A model generated the notes under the pieces. The model worked only from the letters and a program-made list of their open reading frames with translations, was not told the DNA's origin and did no database searches. From NCBI RefSeq assembly GCF_003432075.1, contig NZ_QWBU01000001.1, forward strand, positions 248,001 through 312,000: a stretch of DNA of 64,000 nt, given 5' to 3'. This stretch comes from Shinella sp. WSJ-2. Lineage in GTDB: Bacteria; Pseudomonadota; Alphaproteobacteria; Rhizobiales; Rhizobiaceae. The position numbers were made by a program, and so were the translations under genes. This document shows, in pieces, positions 1 to 11,483 of this stretch. Numbering within the stretch: position 1 is the first letter of the stretch; each line of letters opens with the position of its first letter.

Positions 1-1050
1 GATATGCTTGGGGAAGACATTGGCAAAGTCGAAGGCCGGTGAAACGAAGTTGGCCACGACGTTAATGCCGAGCGTGGCCACCGCGAAGGTGAGCGCGGCG
101 AGCAGCGCCAGGAACACGCTGTCGAACTTGGCCGAGATCTGGTCGGGATGCAGCAGCACCTCGCCATAAACGTTATACGCCGCGATCGTGGTGACGCCAG
201 CGACCAGCGAGAACAGGATGAGGTTGACCGGCAGGCCCCAGAGATTGCCGACCGTCAGCGAACGCTCGCTCGGGCAGTAGCGCGAGAAATCGCAGAAGTT
301 GAGATAGAGCGCCGAGAAATAGGTGACCCAGATCGCCGCGACCGCACCGAGAGCGGCAAGCGAGCCCGGTACACCCGGTACGCCGGCATCCTTGGTCTTC
401 TCCAGCAGCACGTCCATCGGGATCGTGTGGCTCAGCGAGAAACCGCCGGCCTTGACGACGAGATAGACGGCAAGCAGCAGCATCATGACCCATACGGCGG
501 GACCGGCCCAGTCCTGGAACTTGCGTACCGTTTCCATGCCGTTCTGGATGATCAGCAGCTGAAGACCCCAGACGACGACATAGCAGATCAGTTCCAGCGT
601 CGAATGGCCGAGCATATGGCTAGACTGGTGGAACTGCAGCAAGCTCTCGTTGCGGATGAGCAGCGCGACGATGGCACCGGAAGCGGCGGCCGTCTGCGCG
701 CCATACCAGAAGCAGGCGACGATGGCCCGCACGATGGCCGGGAAGTTCGCGCCCCAGATGCCGAAAGAGGCGCGGGCGAGAACCGGGAACGGCACGCCGG
801 TGCGCACGCCGGCAAGGCCAACCATGTGCATCAGGACGAAGATGATCAGCGAACCGACGCCGATGGCGAGCAGGAAGTTCACGAAGCTTCCGCAGAAAAG
901 GAAGAGGCTGGCGGCGAGATAATAGCCCCACAGGCTGTGCACGTCCGATGTCCAGACATTGAAGATAGAAAAGGCCCCCCAGTTGCGCTCCTTCGCGGGC
1001 GCAAGGTCCTCGTTATACAGTTGCGGTGATGCACCGGGTGGTATCGTCAT
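1..1050 (-). CDS. NCS1-family nucleobase/hydantoin permease, partial (C-terminus off the left edge)
   Basis: This is the N-terminal 350 codons of an inner-membrane permease. The start is ATG at 1050, preceded by AGGAGG about eight bases upstream. The early stretch RNWGAFSIFNVWTSDVHSLW resembles the N-terminus of the nucleobase:cation symporter-1 family, which imports cytosine, uracil, allantoin, hydantoins or thiamine with Na+ or H+. Several hydrophobic helices follow, for example the one starting YYLAASLFLFCGSF. Family members are usually 450-500 residues, so roughly a quarter is missing. Open frames on the plus strand here are antisense shadows. The substrate cannot be read from the fragment. 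Family assignment is fairly sure and is based on recalled motifs, not a search. Confidence 0.85.
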   Translation of the reverse strand, partial: MTIPPGASPQLYNEDLAPAKERNWGAFSIFNVWTSDVHSLWGYYLAASLFLFCGSFVNFLLAIGVGSLIIFVLMHMVGLAGVRTGVPFPVLARASFGIWGANFPAIVRAIVACFWYGAQTAAASGAIVALLIRNESLLQFHQSSHMLGHSTLELICYVVVWGLQLLIIQNGMETVRKFQDWAGPAVWVMMLLLAVYLVVKAGGFSLSHTIPMDVLLEKTKDAGVPGVPGSLAALGAVAAIWVTYFSALYLNFCDFSRYCPSERSLTVGNLWGLPVNLILFSLVAGVTTIAAYNVYGEVLLHPDQISAKFDSVFLALLAALTFAVATLGINVVANFVSPAFDFANVFPKHI

Positions 1051-1384
1051 CCTAATCCCTCCTGACGTTTGACCCCTGTGCGAGCTATCTGATCCCACGT
1101 TTCAAGGGTGTCAATCGAGCAAAAATAGCCTGCGCCATCAGCAGCTTGAGGGAGAAAGAGGCCGCCATCACGAAATTGTTAACAAAAACAGCTTGCTATC
1201 GTGCACAGCGACGTCTGTGGCACAGAAGTCCGCGTTCGAAAGCGAACAAGACTTTCAATGTCGGGAATAAAATCTTTCGCATCAGATCGGGGTAATTTGC
1301 CTGCGCGCCGTAGCAGATTTGTACTTTTGCAAAGACACGGCCGGGCAATACGCCCGGCTCGCGTTCCATCGATATAGTGGCTTG
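1051..1384. other. Intergenic region without a supportable gene
   Basis: These 334 bases lie upstream of the NCS1 permease and downstream of the minus-strand membrane-protein gene. They should hold the permease promoter, but I cannot name -35/-10 boxes with confidence. The only clear structure is a GC-rich hairpin at 1340-1358. Short minus-strand frames across 1179-1667 overlap the real gene in another frame and look like chance. Confidence 0.6.
1340..1358 (-). terminator. Possible terminator hairpin of the 1385-2392 operon
   Basis: GCCGGGC and GCCCGGC are separated by a five-base loop, giving a seven-pair GC stem 27 bases beyond the stop codon of the minus-strand gene. On the minus strand no proper T-run follows, so it is either a weak terminator or a 3'-end stabilising hairpin. 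Confidence 0.35.
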
Positions 1385-1816
1385 TCAGGCGCTCCCAGCT
1401 CGCACGGCTCGTGACCGGTTCCGCTCTACCTTGGCCAACAGAACCAGCGAAACCGCCAGCATCAGTCCGCCGTTGAACGGGTGCAGCGCCTGTAAAACGC
1501 CTGAACCACTGCTCTTTCCGATCGCAATCGACGCTACCTGCCCAAGATAGAGCACCGCCAGCAATCCGGCCCACCAGCGCAAGGGACGAGCGGCCCGCCC
1601 CAGCCATGCCGCGAACGCCATCGCGGCAATGGGCAGCAGAAGGAACAGGCCAAGCCCACCGTGCCAACTCCAGAACCGGCCGTCATGGAAAAGACCGAGC
1701 CCCGCCAGAAGGTATTGCAGGAGAATACCCGCCGACACCCCGCGCGCCGCCTGCCCATACCAGAATGGCGTCACCGCCCGCATTTTAGAGGCTGCCGGGG
1801 CATCAATGATTGTCAT
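1385..1816 (-). CDS. Small four-helix membrane protein, function unknown
   Basis: This 143-residue protein has about four hydrophobic segments. One begins ARGVSAGILLQYLLAGLGLF, a second follows WHGGLGLFLLLPIAAMAF, and the last follows LHPFNGGLMLAVSLVLL. Histidines in the second and last helices and the overall layout recall small b561/DUF6220-like membrane proteins, so haem binding is possible but unproven. The start is ATG at 1816, three bases beyond the stop of the quinone-reductase-like gene at 1820-2392, so the two are surely cotranscribed. Redox function is suggested by that partner only. I do not recognise the family with certainty. Confidence 0.75.
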   Translation of the reverse strand: MTIIDAPAASKMRAVTPFWYGQAARGVSAGILLQYLLAGLGLFHDGRFWSWHGGLGLFLLLPIAAMAFAAWLGRAARPLRWWAGLLAVLYLGQVASIAIGKSSGSGVLQALHPFNGGLMLAVSLVLLAKVERNRSRAVRAGSA

Positions 1817-1819
1817 GGC

Positions 1820-2392
1820 TCACCCCCACGCTTCGACGAGGAAGCGCCGCGCATCCTGCCGCCGCCAGGTTTCTAAGATCGCCGCATAGTCCTTCGCCGC
1901 GCCGTGCAGCGAGAGATCATCGAGCTTGTCCGCGCGATAGACGAGGAACGGCGCCTGCCACGGCAGGCCACACCGATGGGCCGTCGCCTCCAGCGGGCGC
2001 AGCAACTCTTCCATGGTGAATTTGTTGGCGCCGCCGCGCTGATAGGCCTCCGGCACATTGCCGGCGGTCGCGACGACGAGCAGTGGCTTGCCCTCCAGCA
2101 GGCGACCCTCGGTCGGATAGGCAATGTAGAACATGCGGGTCAGCACCGCATCCTTCCACGCCTGCAACAGCGGCGGGGTGGCATACCACTGGATGGGGAA
2201 CTGCAGCACGATCCGGTCGGCCGAGAGCAGCCGCGCCACCTCGCGATCTGCATCGATCTTGCCATCGGGATAGAGTGCATACATGTCGGCGACCTCGGTA
2301 CCCGGCAGGCGGGCGGCCGCAGCGGCCAGCGCCGCATTGGCGCGCGAGCGTTTGAGATCGGGGTGGAAGAGAAGGATCAAGGTCTTGCTCAT
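1820..2392 (-). CDS. NAD(P)H-dependent flavodoxin-fold oxidoreductase (MdaB/KefF-like)
   Basis: The 190-residue protein starts MSKTLILLFHPDLKRSRANA, the phosphate-binding loop of the flavodoxin-like NAD(P)H:quinone reductases (PF02525). FPIQWYATPPLLQAWKD and a later GLPW segment also fit that fold. Such soluble FMN enzymes make two-electron reductions of quinones, or act as ancillary subunits of glutathione-gated K+ channels. No KefB/C channel is nearby. It is first in a two-gene operon with the membrane protein downstream and is divergent from a LysR regulator 88 bases away, which probably controls it. The physiological substrate cannot be told from sequence. Confidence 0.85.
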   Translation of the reverse strand: MSKTLILLFHPDLKRSRANAALAAAAARLPGTEVADMYALYPDGKIDADREVARLLSADRIVLQFPIQWYATPPLLQAWKDAVLTRMFYIAYPTEGRLLEGKPLLVVATAGNVPEAYQRGGANKFTMEELLRPLEATAHRCGLPWQAPFLVYRADKLDDLSLHGAAKDYAAILETWRRQDARRFLVEAWG

Positions 2393-2480
2393 GGCGTCGT
2401 CTCCTGTGTTGACGCCATTAGGATGCCGCGCATGCCGAAATCATTCCAATGGATGATTTGTATATGCTATTATCGATTTC

Positions 2481-3389
2481 ATGAATTTAAGATCCGTCGA
2501 CCTGAACCTTCTCGTCATCCTCGATGCATTGCTAGACGAGGCCCATGTCTCGCGCGCCGCCGCCAAGCTGAACCTGTCGCAGCCCGCCACGTCGAGCGCG
2601 CTCGACCGCTGCCGCCATCTCTTCGGTGATCCGTTGCTGGAGCGCGGCAAGGGCGGCATGCGCCTGACGCCGAAGGCGGAAAGCCTGCGCGACCCGCTGA
2701 AAGCCCTCCTCGTCGGCATCGCCGCCGTGGTCGATGCACCGGAAGAGCCGCTCGCCGAAATCCGCCAGACCGTGCGTATTCTCACCGCCGATTTTCCCGG
2801 CATCCTGATCGCCGGCGCCCTGCACCGCGCGCTGGCCCGTTCGGCCCCCGGCATCGACCTGGTCATCCAACCCTGGCACGGCGCGCCAGAGGCGCTCGAA
2901 TCGCTGGCTCGCGGCGTCAGCGACATCGCCCTCTCGGTTTTCCCGACCTTGGACGGGGCCGCCTTCCACCGCGAGACGCTGGTCGAGGAGCATTATGTCA
3001 TCGCCATGCGCAAGGACCATCCCGCCGCGCAACACGTCACGCTGGAAAACTGGCTCGCGTTTCCGCACATCCTCGTCTCCGGCCGTGGCGACACGCGCAC
3101 ACCCTTCGACGACCAGCTTGCCGCCCTCGGTAAGACCCGCCGCGTCGGCATCGTCGTGCCGAGCTTCCTGATGGTGCCGTCGCTTCTGGAAGACAGCAAT
3201 CTCATCGCCATGATGCCCAGCCACTGCCTGCCGCCGGAGGTCGCAACGCGCTTCCACGTCGCCCTTCCGCCCATCCCCGTCACCGGCTTCCCCCTCCACC
3301 TCGCCTGGCACCGCCGCCGCGACAAGGACCGCGCGGTGCGGCATGTGGCGGATGAAGTGCGCACGCTTTTCGGTGCGTTGACGACCTAA
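2481..3389 (+). CDS. LysR-family transcriptional regulator
   Basis: This is a 302-residue protein of normal LysR length. Residues 1-60 carry the winged helix-turn-helix (NLLVILDALLDEAHVSRAAA, then LSQPATSSALDRCRHLFGDP), and the rest is the periplasmic-binding-protein-like effector domain. The N-terminus resembles the NodD/SyrM-like branch. It is divergent from the flavodoxin-fold reductase gene, the classic arrangement in which a LysR protein controls its neighbour from the shared 88-bp intergenic region. The effector is unknown; a quinone or other electrophile would fit the target but is a guess. Its last four bases overlap the end of the convergent DUF3137 gene. Confidence 0.92.
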   Translation: MNLRSVDLNLLVILDALLDEAHVSRAAAKLNLSQPATSSALDRCRHLFGDPLLERGKGGMRLTPKAESLRDPLKALLVGIAAVVDAPEEPLAEIRQTVRILTADFPGILIAGALHRALARSAPGIDLVIQPWHGAPEALESLARGVSDIALSVFPTLDGAAFHRETLVEEHYVIAMRKDHPAAQHVTLENWLAFPHILVSGRGDTRTPFDDQLAALGKTRRVGIVVPSFLMVPSLLEDSNLIAMMPSHCLPPEVATRFHVALPPIPVTGFPLHLAWHRRRDKDRAVRHVADEVRTLFGALTT

Positions 3390-4333
3390 CCGATCTTGCT
3401 GACCAGCTTCGCCATCGCCAGCAATGCGACGAGGTCGCGGATCATCGGCTTCAGGTGCCGGTCGAAATCGATGGGTGTATCCACCGGCGGCAACTCGAAA
3501 AAGTCCTTTTTGGAAGGCAGCAGCAGGTAACAATCGCGGCCCTTCAGCGCCAACCGCACCACGTCGTCGCGCCATTCCATCGAGAGATAATCGAGCGCCT
3601 TGGCAAGGGCGCCCTGCACGATGGGCGTGGCGGCATCCGGTCGGTCGGTACGGAATTCATGCGCTGCATCGATTTCAGGATTGCCGCTGGTCACCAGCGG
3701 CATCGTGCTGCCGCCGAAAAGATCGCGAATGAACAATTGTACGGTATTCGGTTTGCGTGCCACCAGCAGCACACCGGGAAACTCTTCGTCCCGCGTGAAA
3801 TAGAAAATCAAGCCTTTGAAAGTGGTCTCGCGACTCTTGCCGCTGCCGGCGATCAGTTCCGTCTCGGACAGCGTGAAGGTCAGCCCCTCATGACGACCGA
3901 CGATCATGTCGCCATGTTCGCTGCGGTCGCGCCGCACGAGTTCCTTGCCCGGCATCCGGCCCATGAAGCGCGGCTGGACGCCGTGCAAATACTGCACCTC
4001 GTCGATGAAGCCGAAGACCAGCGGCAGCATGCGGTCGCGCAAATCCTGCTGGAAGCGTTTCGACGGCGCCCGCGCGACCCGCCAGACCACCGTGCCGCCG
4101 AAGAACAGCAGGCCCAGCACGATGCCGACAATATCCTTGTCGATCTCGGTGAAGGCGATATAGGCGAAGATGCCGGCCAGAACGACATAGCCGCCGAATA
4201 GCAGCACCATGTTCACGTAGAGCCTGTTCGTCACCCGGCCGCGCTCGGCATTGTAGGCCGCAACCGCCGTGTGCAGCTCTTCCAGCGCGCGCTGCTTCGG
4301 CATCAGTGCCGTCTCGTCAATCACCGTATCCAT
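3386..4333 (-). CDS. DUF3137 membrane protein, function unknown
   Basis: This 315-residue protein begins MDTVIDETALMPKQRALEEL. Two adjacent hydrophobic helices (about residues 40-85, around LYVNMVLLFGGYVVLAGIFA and IVGIVLGLLFFGGTVVW) are followed by a long soluble domain, the layout of DUF3137 proteins. I chose ATG 4333, with GAGGGG upstream, over a TTG 24 codons earlier that lacks a ribosome site. DUF3137 proteins have no established function. It is divergent from uvrB with 113 bases between and overlaps the LysR gene end by four bases. Nothing in the context reveals its role. Confidence 0.8.
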   Translation of the reverse strand: MDTVIDETALMPKQRALEELHTAVAAYNAERGRVTNRLYVNMVLLFGGYVVLAGIFAYIAFTEIDKDIVGIVLGLLFFGGTVVWRVARAPSKRFQQDLRDRMLPLVFGFIDEVQYLHGVQPRFMGRMPGKELVRRDRSEHGDMIVGRHEGLTFTLSETELIAGSGKSRETTFKGLIFYFTRDEEFPGVLLVARKPNTVQLFIRDLFGGSTMPLVTSGNPEIDAAHEFRTDRPDAATPIVQGALAKALDYLSMEWRDDVVRLALKGRDCYLLLPSKKDFFELPPVDTPIDFDRHLKPMIRDLVALLAMAKLVSKIG

Positions 4334-4446
4334 GATCGCCCCTCGCCCTGCCTTGCCAGATAACGGCCGGAGGCGGCCGCAAATTCGTTTCCCTTTTGTA
4401 CTCAAAACCCCTTTTCTTTCGGCATGACTCTCTCCATATTCCGCAC

Positions 4447-7647
<3,201 letters not shown>

Positions 7648-7659
7648 CCGTATTCATTC

Positions 7660-9564
7660 CTACATTCGCCTAGCGGTATCTATTATCTGATCCAAGACCC
7701 GAAAATTGATGTCAGACGCTCTTGCCCTTAGCAAGAATGCACTGACAACCGCAGGCGTCTTTAGTGCATCGGTCCGGCTCAAGCCGAAATCATCACATAC
7801 ACGAATCATGAATTCGTGATATCGGTCTCCAGTTGTTGCCTCCAGATAGCTTTCCAAATTTCCGTCAAAACACGAATATAGATCGGAAACACCTACAGGA
7901 AAATCTTCTGGATCATTCACACCACATATAATTTGTATATTTCTATTTCTTTTCGCCGATGCTTTTTGATCGGCAGCTGCGCTGTCATTGTCGAATACAA
8001 CGTGAACAGGAATACCAAGAGCTCTAAATGCGAAAAGGGGCTTGTCAATTTTGGTCTTTCCGCCCACCTCAATTATCGAAATCCCCTCCCGATGCGCAGA
8101 GCTATTATCAAGTAGCAATGCAGCTTCTAATATTGCTTTATCAGAAACTCCTTCTACAAGTATAATCTTCTCAGCAAGAAACCCTTCAGATACTTCACGA
8201 TTAAAGATGTGCAGTCCTGCCGAGAACGCCTCATCACTAAGAGGCCTAGCTGCGCCTATCACTGCGGCCATTCCACTACTAAAATCAGATATTGAAAGAG
8301 ATTTTACGTGCGTAGCAACGTCTTCTAAACCGACCCTCTTCGAGATAATTCTGATGTTCGATATTTCCTTTATTGAAACGAATTTTTCAGAATGCGTGGC
8401 AAAAATTACCTGAATTCGAATCCCGCTTTGGCGATTAAAATCCGCCGAGATTTCCTTAAAAGCATCATAAAACAGAGCTTGCTTTATAGGATGCTGGTAT
8501 ATTTCCGGCTCTTCAATCAAAAGAATAATATCACTTTGAGCCTCAGAAAATTCTAGTGCCTCCGCGCCGTTGGATTTCCCAGCGTGCTCCTCCGCTAGAA
8601 ATTGAACTAAGGAGAAAAAAATAGCGCGCTGCAACCCATGCCCGACATCCGCCACATCAACCTTCAGCCCCCTGTGGACAACATTTATTAATGGACTCGG
8701 AAATGTTACATTTATTTCGTTCGCTTTATTTAAATCAGCAATTAAGTTCGTATCAGAGTAATACCTCGATACAGCGCTCGTAAGCCGGTCACTGATCCCG
8801 GCCAGCTGCGGGACACTTGTCGGATCTGAGAGTTCAGCTATCCTCCTGTTCGCAAGAGCGATGAACTCAGTGAATTCACTCTTGTTTTCAAATGTTTGCT
8901 TGACGATTTCACTAAGAAGACCAACAACAGGACTACGCTTCGCATCACTTGTCTCTTCAGAGGCGTCTTTAACAGCAGGAACAAGCCTTACCGAGGTCTT
9001 CTTTTTTAGCTTACCGTTCGCAACATTTTTTGCGCCAAAGAACCCTTTGATTTTCTTAAAATCAAGCTCTGAAGGGTGTTCACGCTCCCAAGCGCGAAGA
9101 TTCTCCTCCATTTCTTCACCGGTTGCAGCACCTAAGTCACTAAACCTCTTTCGAAGATCGGCATATATTGATCTCTTTTTAGTTCCGTTGTTTTCATTTC
9201 TAAACTCTTCAAAGGCCGGGTTCACATCAGCATATACGGCGTATTCTCCCGTCTCTTGTGCCACCCCTCCAAATTCTCTAACTATATGAAGTCGACCGCC
9301 TTTTACGGAATTTCCAAATTCTTTGACTTCTTCTGGCGTTAACTTCTCGAATTCTATTGAGATCGAGATTGTGCGCGCTTGATCATGCATATAATAATCG
9401 GCCGCTGCTACCTTCGCAGCGGCATCAAAAAATAGATCAATCGCCTTTAGAACGGTAGATTTTCCGCAGTTATTGGCGCCCACCAAAGAAGTTAATTTTT
9501 CGAAATCGATTTCCAAACGTTCAATTGAACGAAAATTTTCTAGTGATACTTTCGCTATCTGCAT
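7660..9564 (-). CDS. OLD-family ATPase with TOPRIM nuclease domain
   Basis: The 634-residue protein starts MQIAKVSLENFRSIERLEID, typical of SMC/RecF-like and OLD ATPases. Walker A GANNCGKST is at residues 29-37, a Walker B-like ILLIEEPEIYQHP lies in the middle, and a C-terminal TOPRIM domain carries ILVEGVSDKA (Glu about 471) and VFDND (Asp about 525 and 527). OLD (overcoming lysogenization defect) proteins are DNA nucleases in phage defence and related processes. Start ATG 9564 has AGGAGG six bases upstream. Base use is strikingly AT-rich compared with all neighbours, pointing to acquisition. No UvrD-like helicase partner (as in Gabija) or reverse transcriptase is adjacent, so it looks like a single-gene class 1 OLD. 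It ends 12 bases after uvrB, convergently. Confidence 0.88.
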   Translation of the reverse strand: MQIAKVSLENFRSIERLEIDFEKLTSLVGANNCGKSTVLKAIDLFFDAAAKVAAADYYMHDQARTISISIEFEKLTPEEVKEFGNSVKGGRLHIVREFGGVAQETGEYAVYADVNPAFEEFRNENNGTKKRSIYADLRKRFSDLGAATGEEMEENLRAWEREHPSELDFKKIKGFFGAKNVANGKLKKKTSVRLVPAVKDASEETSDAKRSPVVGLLSEIVKQTFENKSEFTEFIALANRRIAELSDPTSVPQLAGISDRLTSAVSRYYSDTNLIADLNKANEINVTFPSPLINVVHRGLKVDVADVGHGLQRAIFFSLVQFLAEEHAGKSNGAEALEFSEAQSDIILLIEEPEIYQHPIKQALFYDAFKEISADFNRQSGIRIQVIFATHSEKFVSIKEISNIRIISKRVGLEDVATHVKSLSISDFSSGMAAVIGAARPLSDEAFSAGLHIFNREVSEGFLAEKIILVEGVSDKAILEAALLLDNSSAHREGISIIEVGGKTKIDKPLFAFRALGIPVHVVFDNDSAAADQKASAKRNRNIQIICGVNDPEDFPVGVSDLYSCFDGNLESYLEATTGDRYHEFMIRVCDDFGLSRTDALKTPAVVSAFLLRARASDINFRVLDQIIDTARRM

Positions 9565-10106
9565 GCGCGCCTCCTGCAAGACGGATGATGCACGATTTAG
9601 TTGTATTTGCAACGCTAAGCCTAGCTTCTGCGATCACCTACACGACGATTTGCGGACATCATTTTCCCCACCCCAATCCCCCATGCCATACTCCCCTCAT
9701 CCCGCCGCGGATACACCGCAAGGCGTTGCGGCGAGGCCGGGTCGGCGCTTTTGGGGAGGGACGGACGTAAGCCGTCTCCAGAAGGGTCTGCGGAAAGTGG
9801 TCTCCCTCCGGCGACATGGGGGAAGCGGCGGGGCGTCGGACCGGGCCCTTCGTTTCATCCCCTGACGGCGCGCCGGATGTGCCTGTGCGGCACGCAAGGG
9901 GGCTGGGACTGGCGGATGCGTCGGCATCGTCCGCCGGAGCGGTGTCTTCCCGGGAAAGGCGAAACTCTTTCCGTCCGGGCCGGGCTCGATGGAGAGTTCT
10001 GCGCGGATGTCAAAACCGGCCAAAGGCCCGCCCCGGAAACCGACGGCAAACCGCCGCCAATCCAGCCTTTGCAGAGAGACCGGAGTCGCAGGCAAAAACC
10101 GCTGAA

Positions 10107-10164
10107 CGGGGCGCTGAAAGGTGTCACATCTATAACTTTTGACGAGACAGCTTTGAGCGCCCCG
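10107..10164. repeat. Inverted repeat, 14-base arms, 30-base loop
   Basis: The left arm CGGGGCGCTGAAAG (10107-10120) pairs with CTTTGAGCGCCCCG (10151-10164) with one mismatch. The loop is conspicuously AT-richer than its surroundings and includes ATCTATAACTTTTGACG. There is no T-run on either side, so it is not a standard terminator. Confidence 0.8.
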
Positions 10165-10199
10165 TCCGAAGCCTGATCCAGACCCCGGCGTTTCACGCG

Positions 10200-10222
10200 C
10201 GGGACGGTTTTCGCGCGTCCCG
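10200..10222. repeat. Short hairpin in intergenic DNA
   Basis: CGGGACG and CGTCCCG flank the nine-base loop GTTTTCGCG, forming a seven-pair stem about 120 bases before the 10342 start codon. Function unknown. Confidence 0.5.
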
Positions 10223-10341
10223 TCGAGCGGCAGGCCCAAAGGCGGTGCCCGGCGACGGCCGATCCGGCCCCGCGAAAACCAGCCCGGATGCCACGCGCCG
10301 GGCGCACCGTCCGCCTTCCCTTCCCGAAAACAGGAGTCCCC

Positions 10342-10764
10342 ATGCCCTGCGAACCCCTCCCACTGAGCCGCCCGCTGCTTGCCCGCACCGCCGAAATGCT
10401 GGCTATCCCGGAGCGCATCTGCCGCCGTCGCGACTGCCGGCGCCGGCATCGCTGCAACTGGTTCTTCCGTGCGACGCAGCAGCCCTGCTGCCTTGCCAAT
10501 CTCGACGCCGACCAGCGCCGCCTCTTTGATGAACTGGCGCAGACCGTGGCGGATGCCGAGCATTTCGGCTATCTCGCGAGCAAGATCACGATGAGCTCGC
10601 CCTATCGCGAGACGCGCGCCCTTCAGGACGCCGCCGTCGAGACCGCCCATGCGCTCGTTTCCGGCCGCAAGCGAAAGGCCTTTCGCGCCTTCGAGAAAAT
10701 GCGCGCCGCGCAGCCCGCACCAAAATACGACGGAGAGGAGCCGCCGCTGCCGAAGCACTGGTGA
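10342..10764 (+). CDS. Conserved-looking cysteine-rich small protein, function unknown
   Basis: The 140-residue protein begins at ATG 10342 with CAGGAG six bases upstream. The N-terminal third contains clustered cysteines (C27, C32, C38, C49, C50) among arginines in ICRRRDCRRRHRCNWFF, suggesting metal or nucleic-acid binding. The remainder is a helical-looking region ending KYDGEEPPLPKHW. I believe similar proteins exist across Rhizobiales but cannot name a family or function. It is convergent with the J-domain gene, the two stops being six bases apart. Codon use is like that of chromosomal neighbours, unlike the OLD gene. Confidence 0.7.
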   Translation: MPCEPLPLSRPLLARTAEMLAIPERICRRRDCRRRHRCNWFFRATQQPCCLANLDADQRRLFDELAQTVADAEHFGYLASKITMSSPYRETRALQDAAVETAHALVSGRKRKAFRAFEKMRAAQPAPKYDGEEPPLPKHW

Positions 10765-10770
10765 ACGGGC

Positions 10771-11376
10771 CTATTCGGCCGCCTCGCCCTTGACGAGCAC
10801 AGGCGCGGGATCGAGCGCGGCGGCCAGTTCGTAGGAATAGCCTTCCAGCATGGCATAGGCCTGCTCGATGGACTGGATCTGGGTCTCGGCATTGCGGATC
10901 GCCTCGGCGATCGATTGCGAGCGGGCGCGCAGCATGGAGCCCAAAAAGTCCGTGCCGGCCTTGCGGCCGAGGCGGTCGATATGCTGGCGCACGCGGTTGC
11001 GGTGGCGCTCCAGCTCCAGGATGTGGAAGCGGCTCTTGACGATATCGTCTGAGAGTTTTCGGCGCATCGCCGCCAGCGGATCGAAGCTGCCCGGCTCGCG
11101 CTCGTCGAGGATGACGTCGTTGACCAGCGGTTCCAGCAGCATCAGGCCCTTCAGGTCGCGCGGGTCGGCGAGCTGCGGGTCGAAGCCGGTGTCGTCGAAG
11201 ACCTTGCGGCGCACCGGGTCGCGCAGCAGGTCGTAGCAGGCCTGCAGGCGGGCGAACTGGTCGGCATCGCCGCCCGAATCGGGATGCATGCCCTTCGCGG
11301 CCTTGCGATAGGCAGCCTTGACCGCGTTGTCGTCTGCATCGCGCTCCAGTCCGAGCATGGTGTAGGGATCGATCAC
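10771..11376 (-). CDS. J-domain (DnaJ-like) protein
   Basis: This 201-residue protein has an N-terminal J domain: DPYTMLGLERDADDNAVKAA, then AYRKAAKGMHPDSGG with the essential HPD motif, then YDLLRDPVRRKVFDDTGFD. The remaining residues lack the Gly/Phe and zinc-finger regions of true DnaJ and form a helical tail. It probably recruits and stimulates a DnaK-type chaperone for a specific client. The start is taken as GTG 11376 with AGGTG about seven bases upstream; ATG 11358 inside the J domain is the alternative. It lies downstream of dusA in the same direction with 107 bases between, so it may be cotranscribed or have its own promoter. Confidence 0.85.
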   Translation of the reverse strand: MIDPYTMLGLERDADDNAVKAAYRKAAKGMHPDSGGDADQFARLQACYDLLRDPVRRKVFDDTGFDPQLADPRDLKGLMLLEPLVNDVILDEREPGSFDPLAAMRRKLSDDIVKSRFHILELERHRNRVRQHIDRLGRKAGTDFLGSMLRARSQSIAEAIRNAETQIQSIEQAYAMLEGYSYELAAALDPAPVLVKGEAAE

Positions 11377-11483
11377 GCAGGCACCTGTTGTTCTTCGAAT
11401 GCGTCGTTCGTTGTTTACGCCGTTTTCCGACCCCGAGGGGACGAAATTGTGGTCACGCCGCGACGATGCACAGAAAGCGCTAG

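Larger units (their letters stand above)
9565..10341. other. 777-bp region without a supportable gene; contains inverted repeats
   Basis: After an AT-rich first 100 bases next to the OLD gene, this stretch is GC-rich and open in several frames on both strands. None of the frames has a recognisable product, a good ribosome site or consistent codon use. It holds a long imperfect inverted repeat (10107-10164) and a small hairpin (10200-10222). The last part must carry the promoter for the small gene at 10342. It may be a dispersed repeat, a degenerate gene or a noncoding RNA locus. Confidence 0.55.

Noticed and set aside
148-1029. Plus-strand frame of 293 codons opposite the NCS1 permease
   Set aside because: The minus-strand frame has a ribosome site, permease motifs and membrane helices; the plus frame is highly charged shadow sequence.
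1179-1667. Minus-strand frame of 162 codons overlapping the small membrane-protein gene
   Set aside because: It overlaps the better frame at 1385-1816, lacks a ribosome site, and has an arginine-rich composition typical of out-of-frame GC-rich sequence.
7660-9564. OLD gene as part of a Gabija (GajAB) or retron system
   Set aside because: No UvrD/GajB-like helicase, reverse transcriptase or noncoding retron RNA is next to it; the neighbours are uvrB and a GC-rich gene-free block.
9697-10758. Minus-strand frame of 353 codons across the intergenic block and the small cysteine-rich gene
   Set aside because: It is antisense to the gene at 10342, has low-complexity composition and no recognisable motif or ribosome site.
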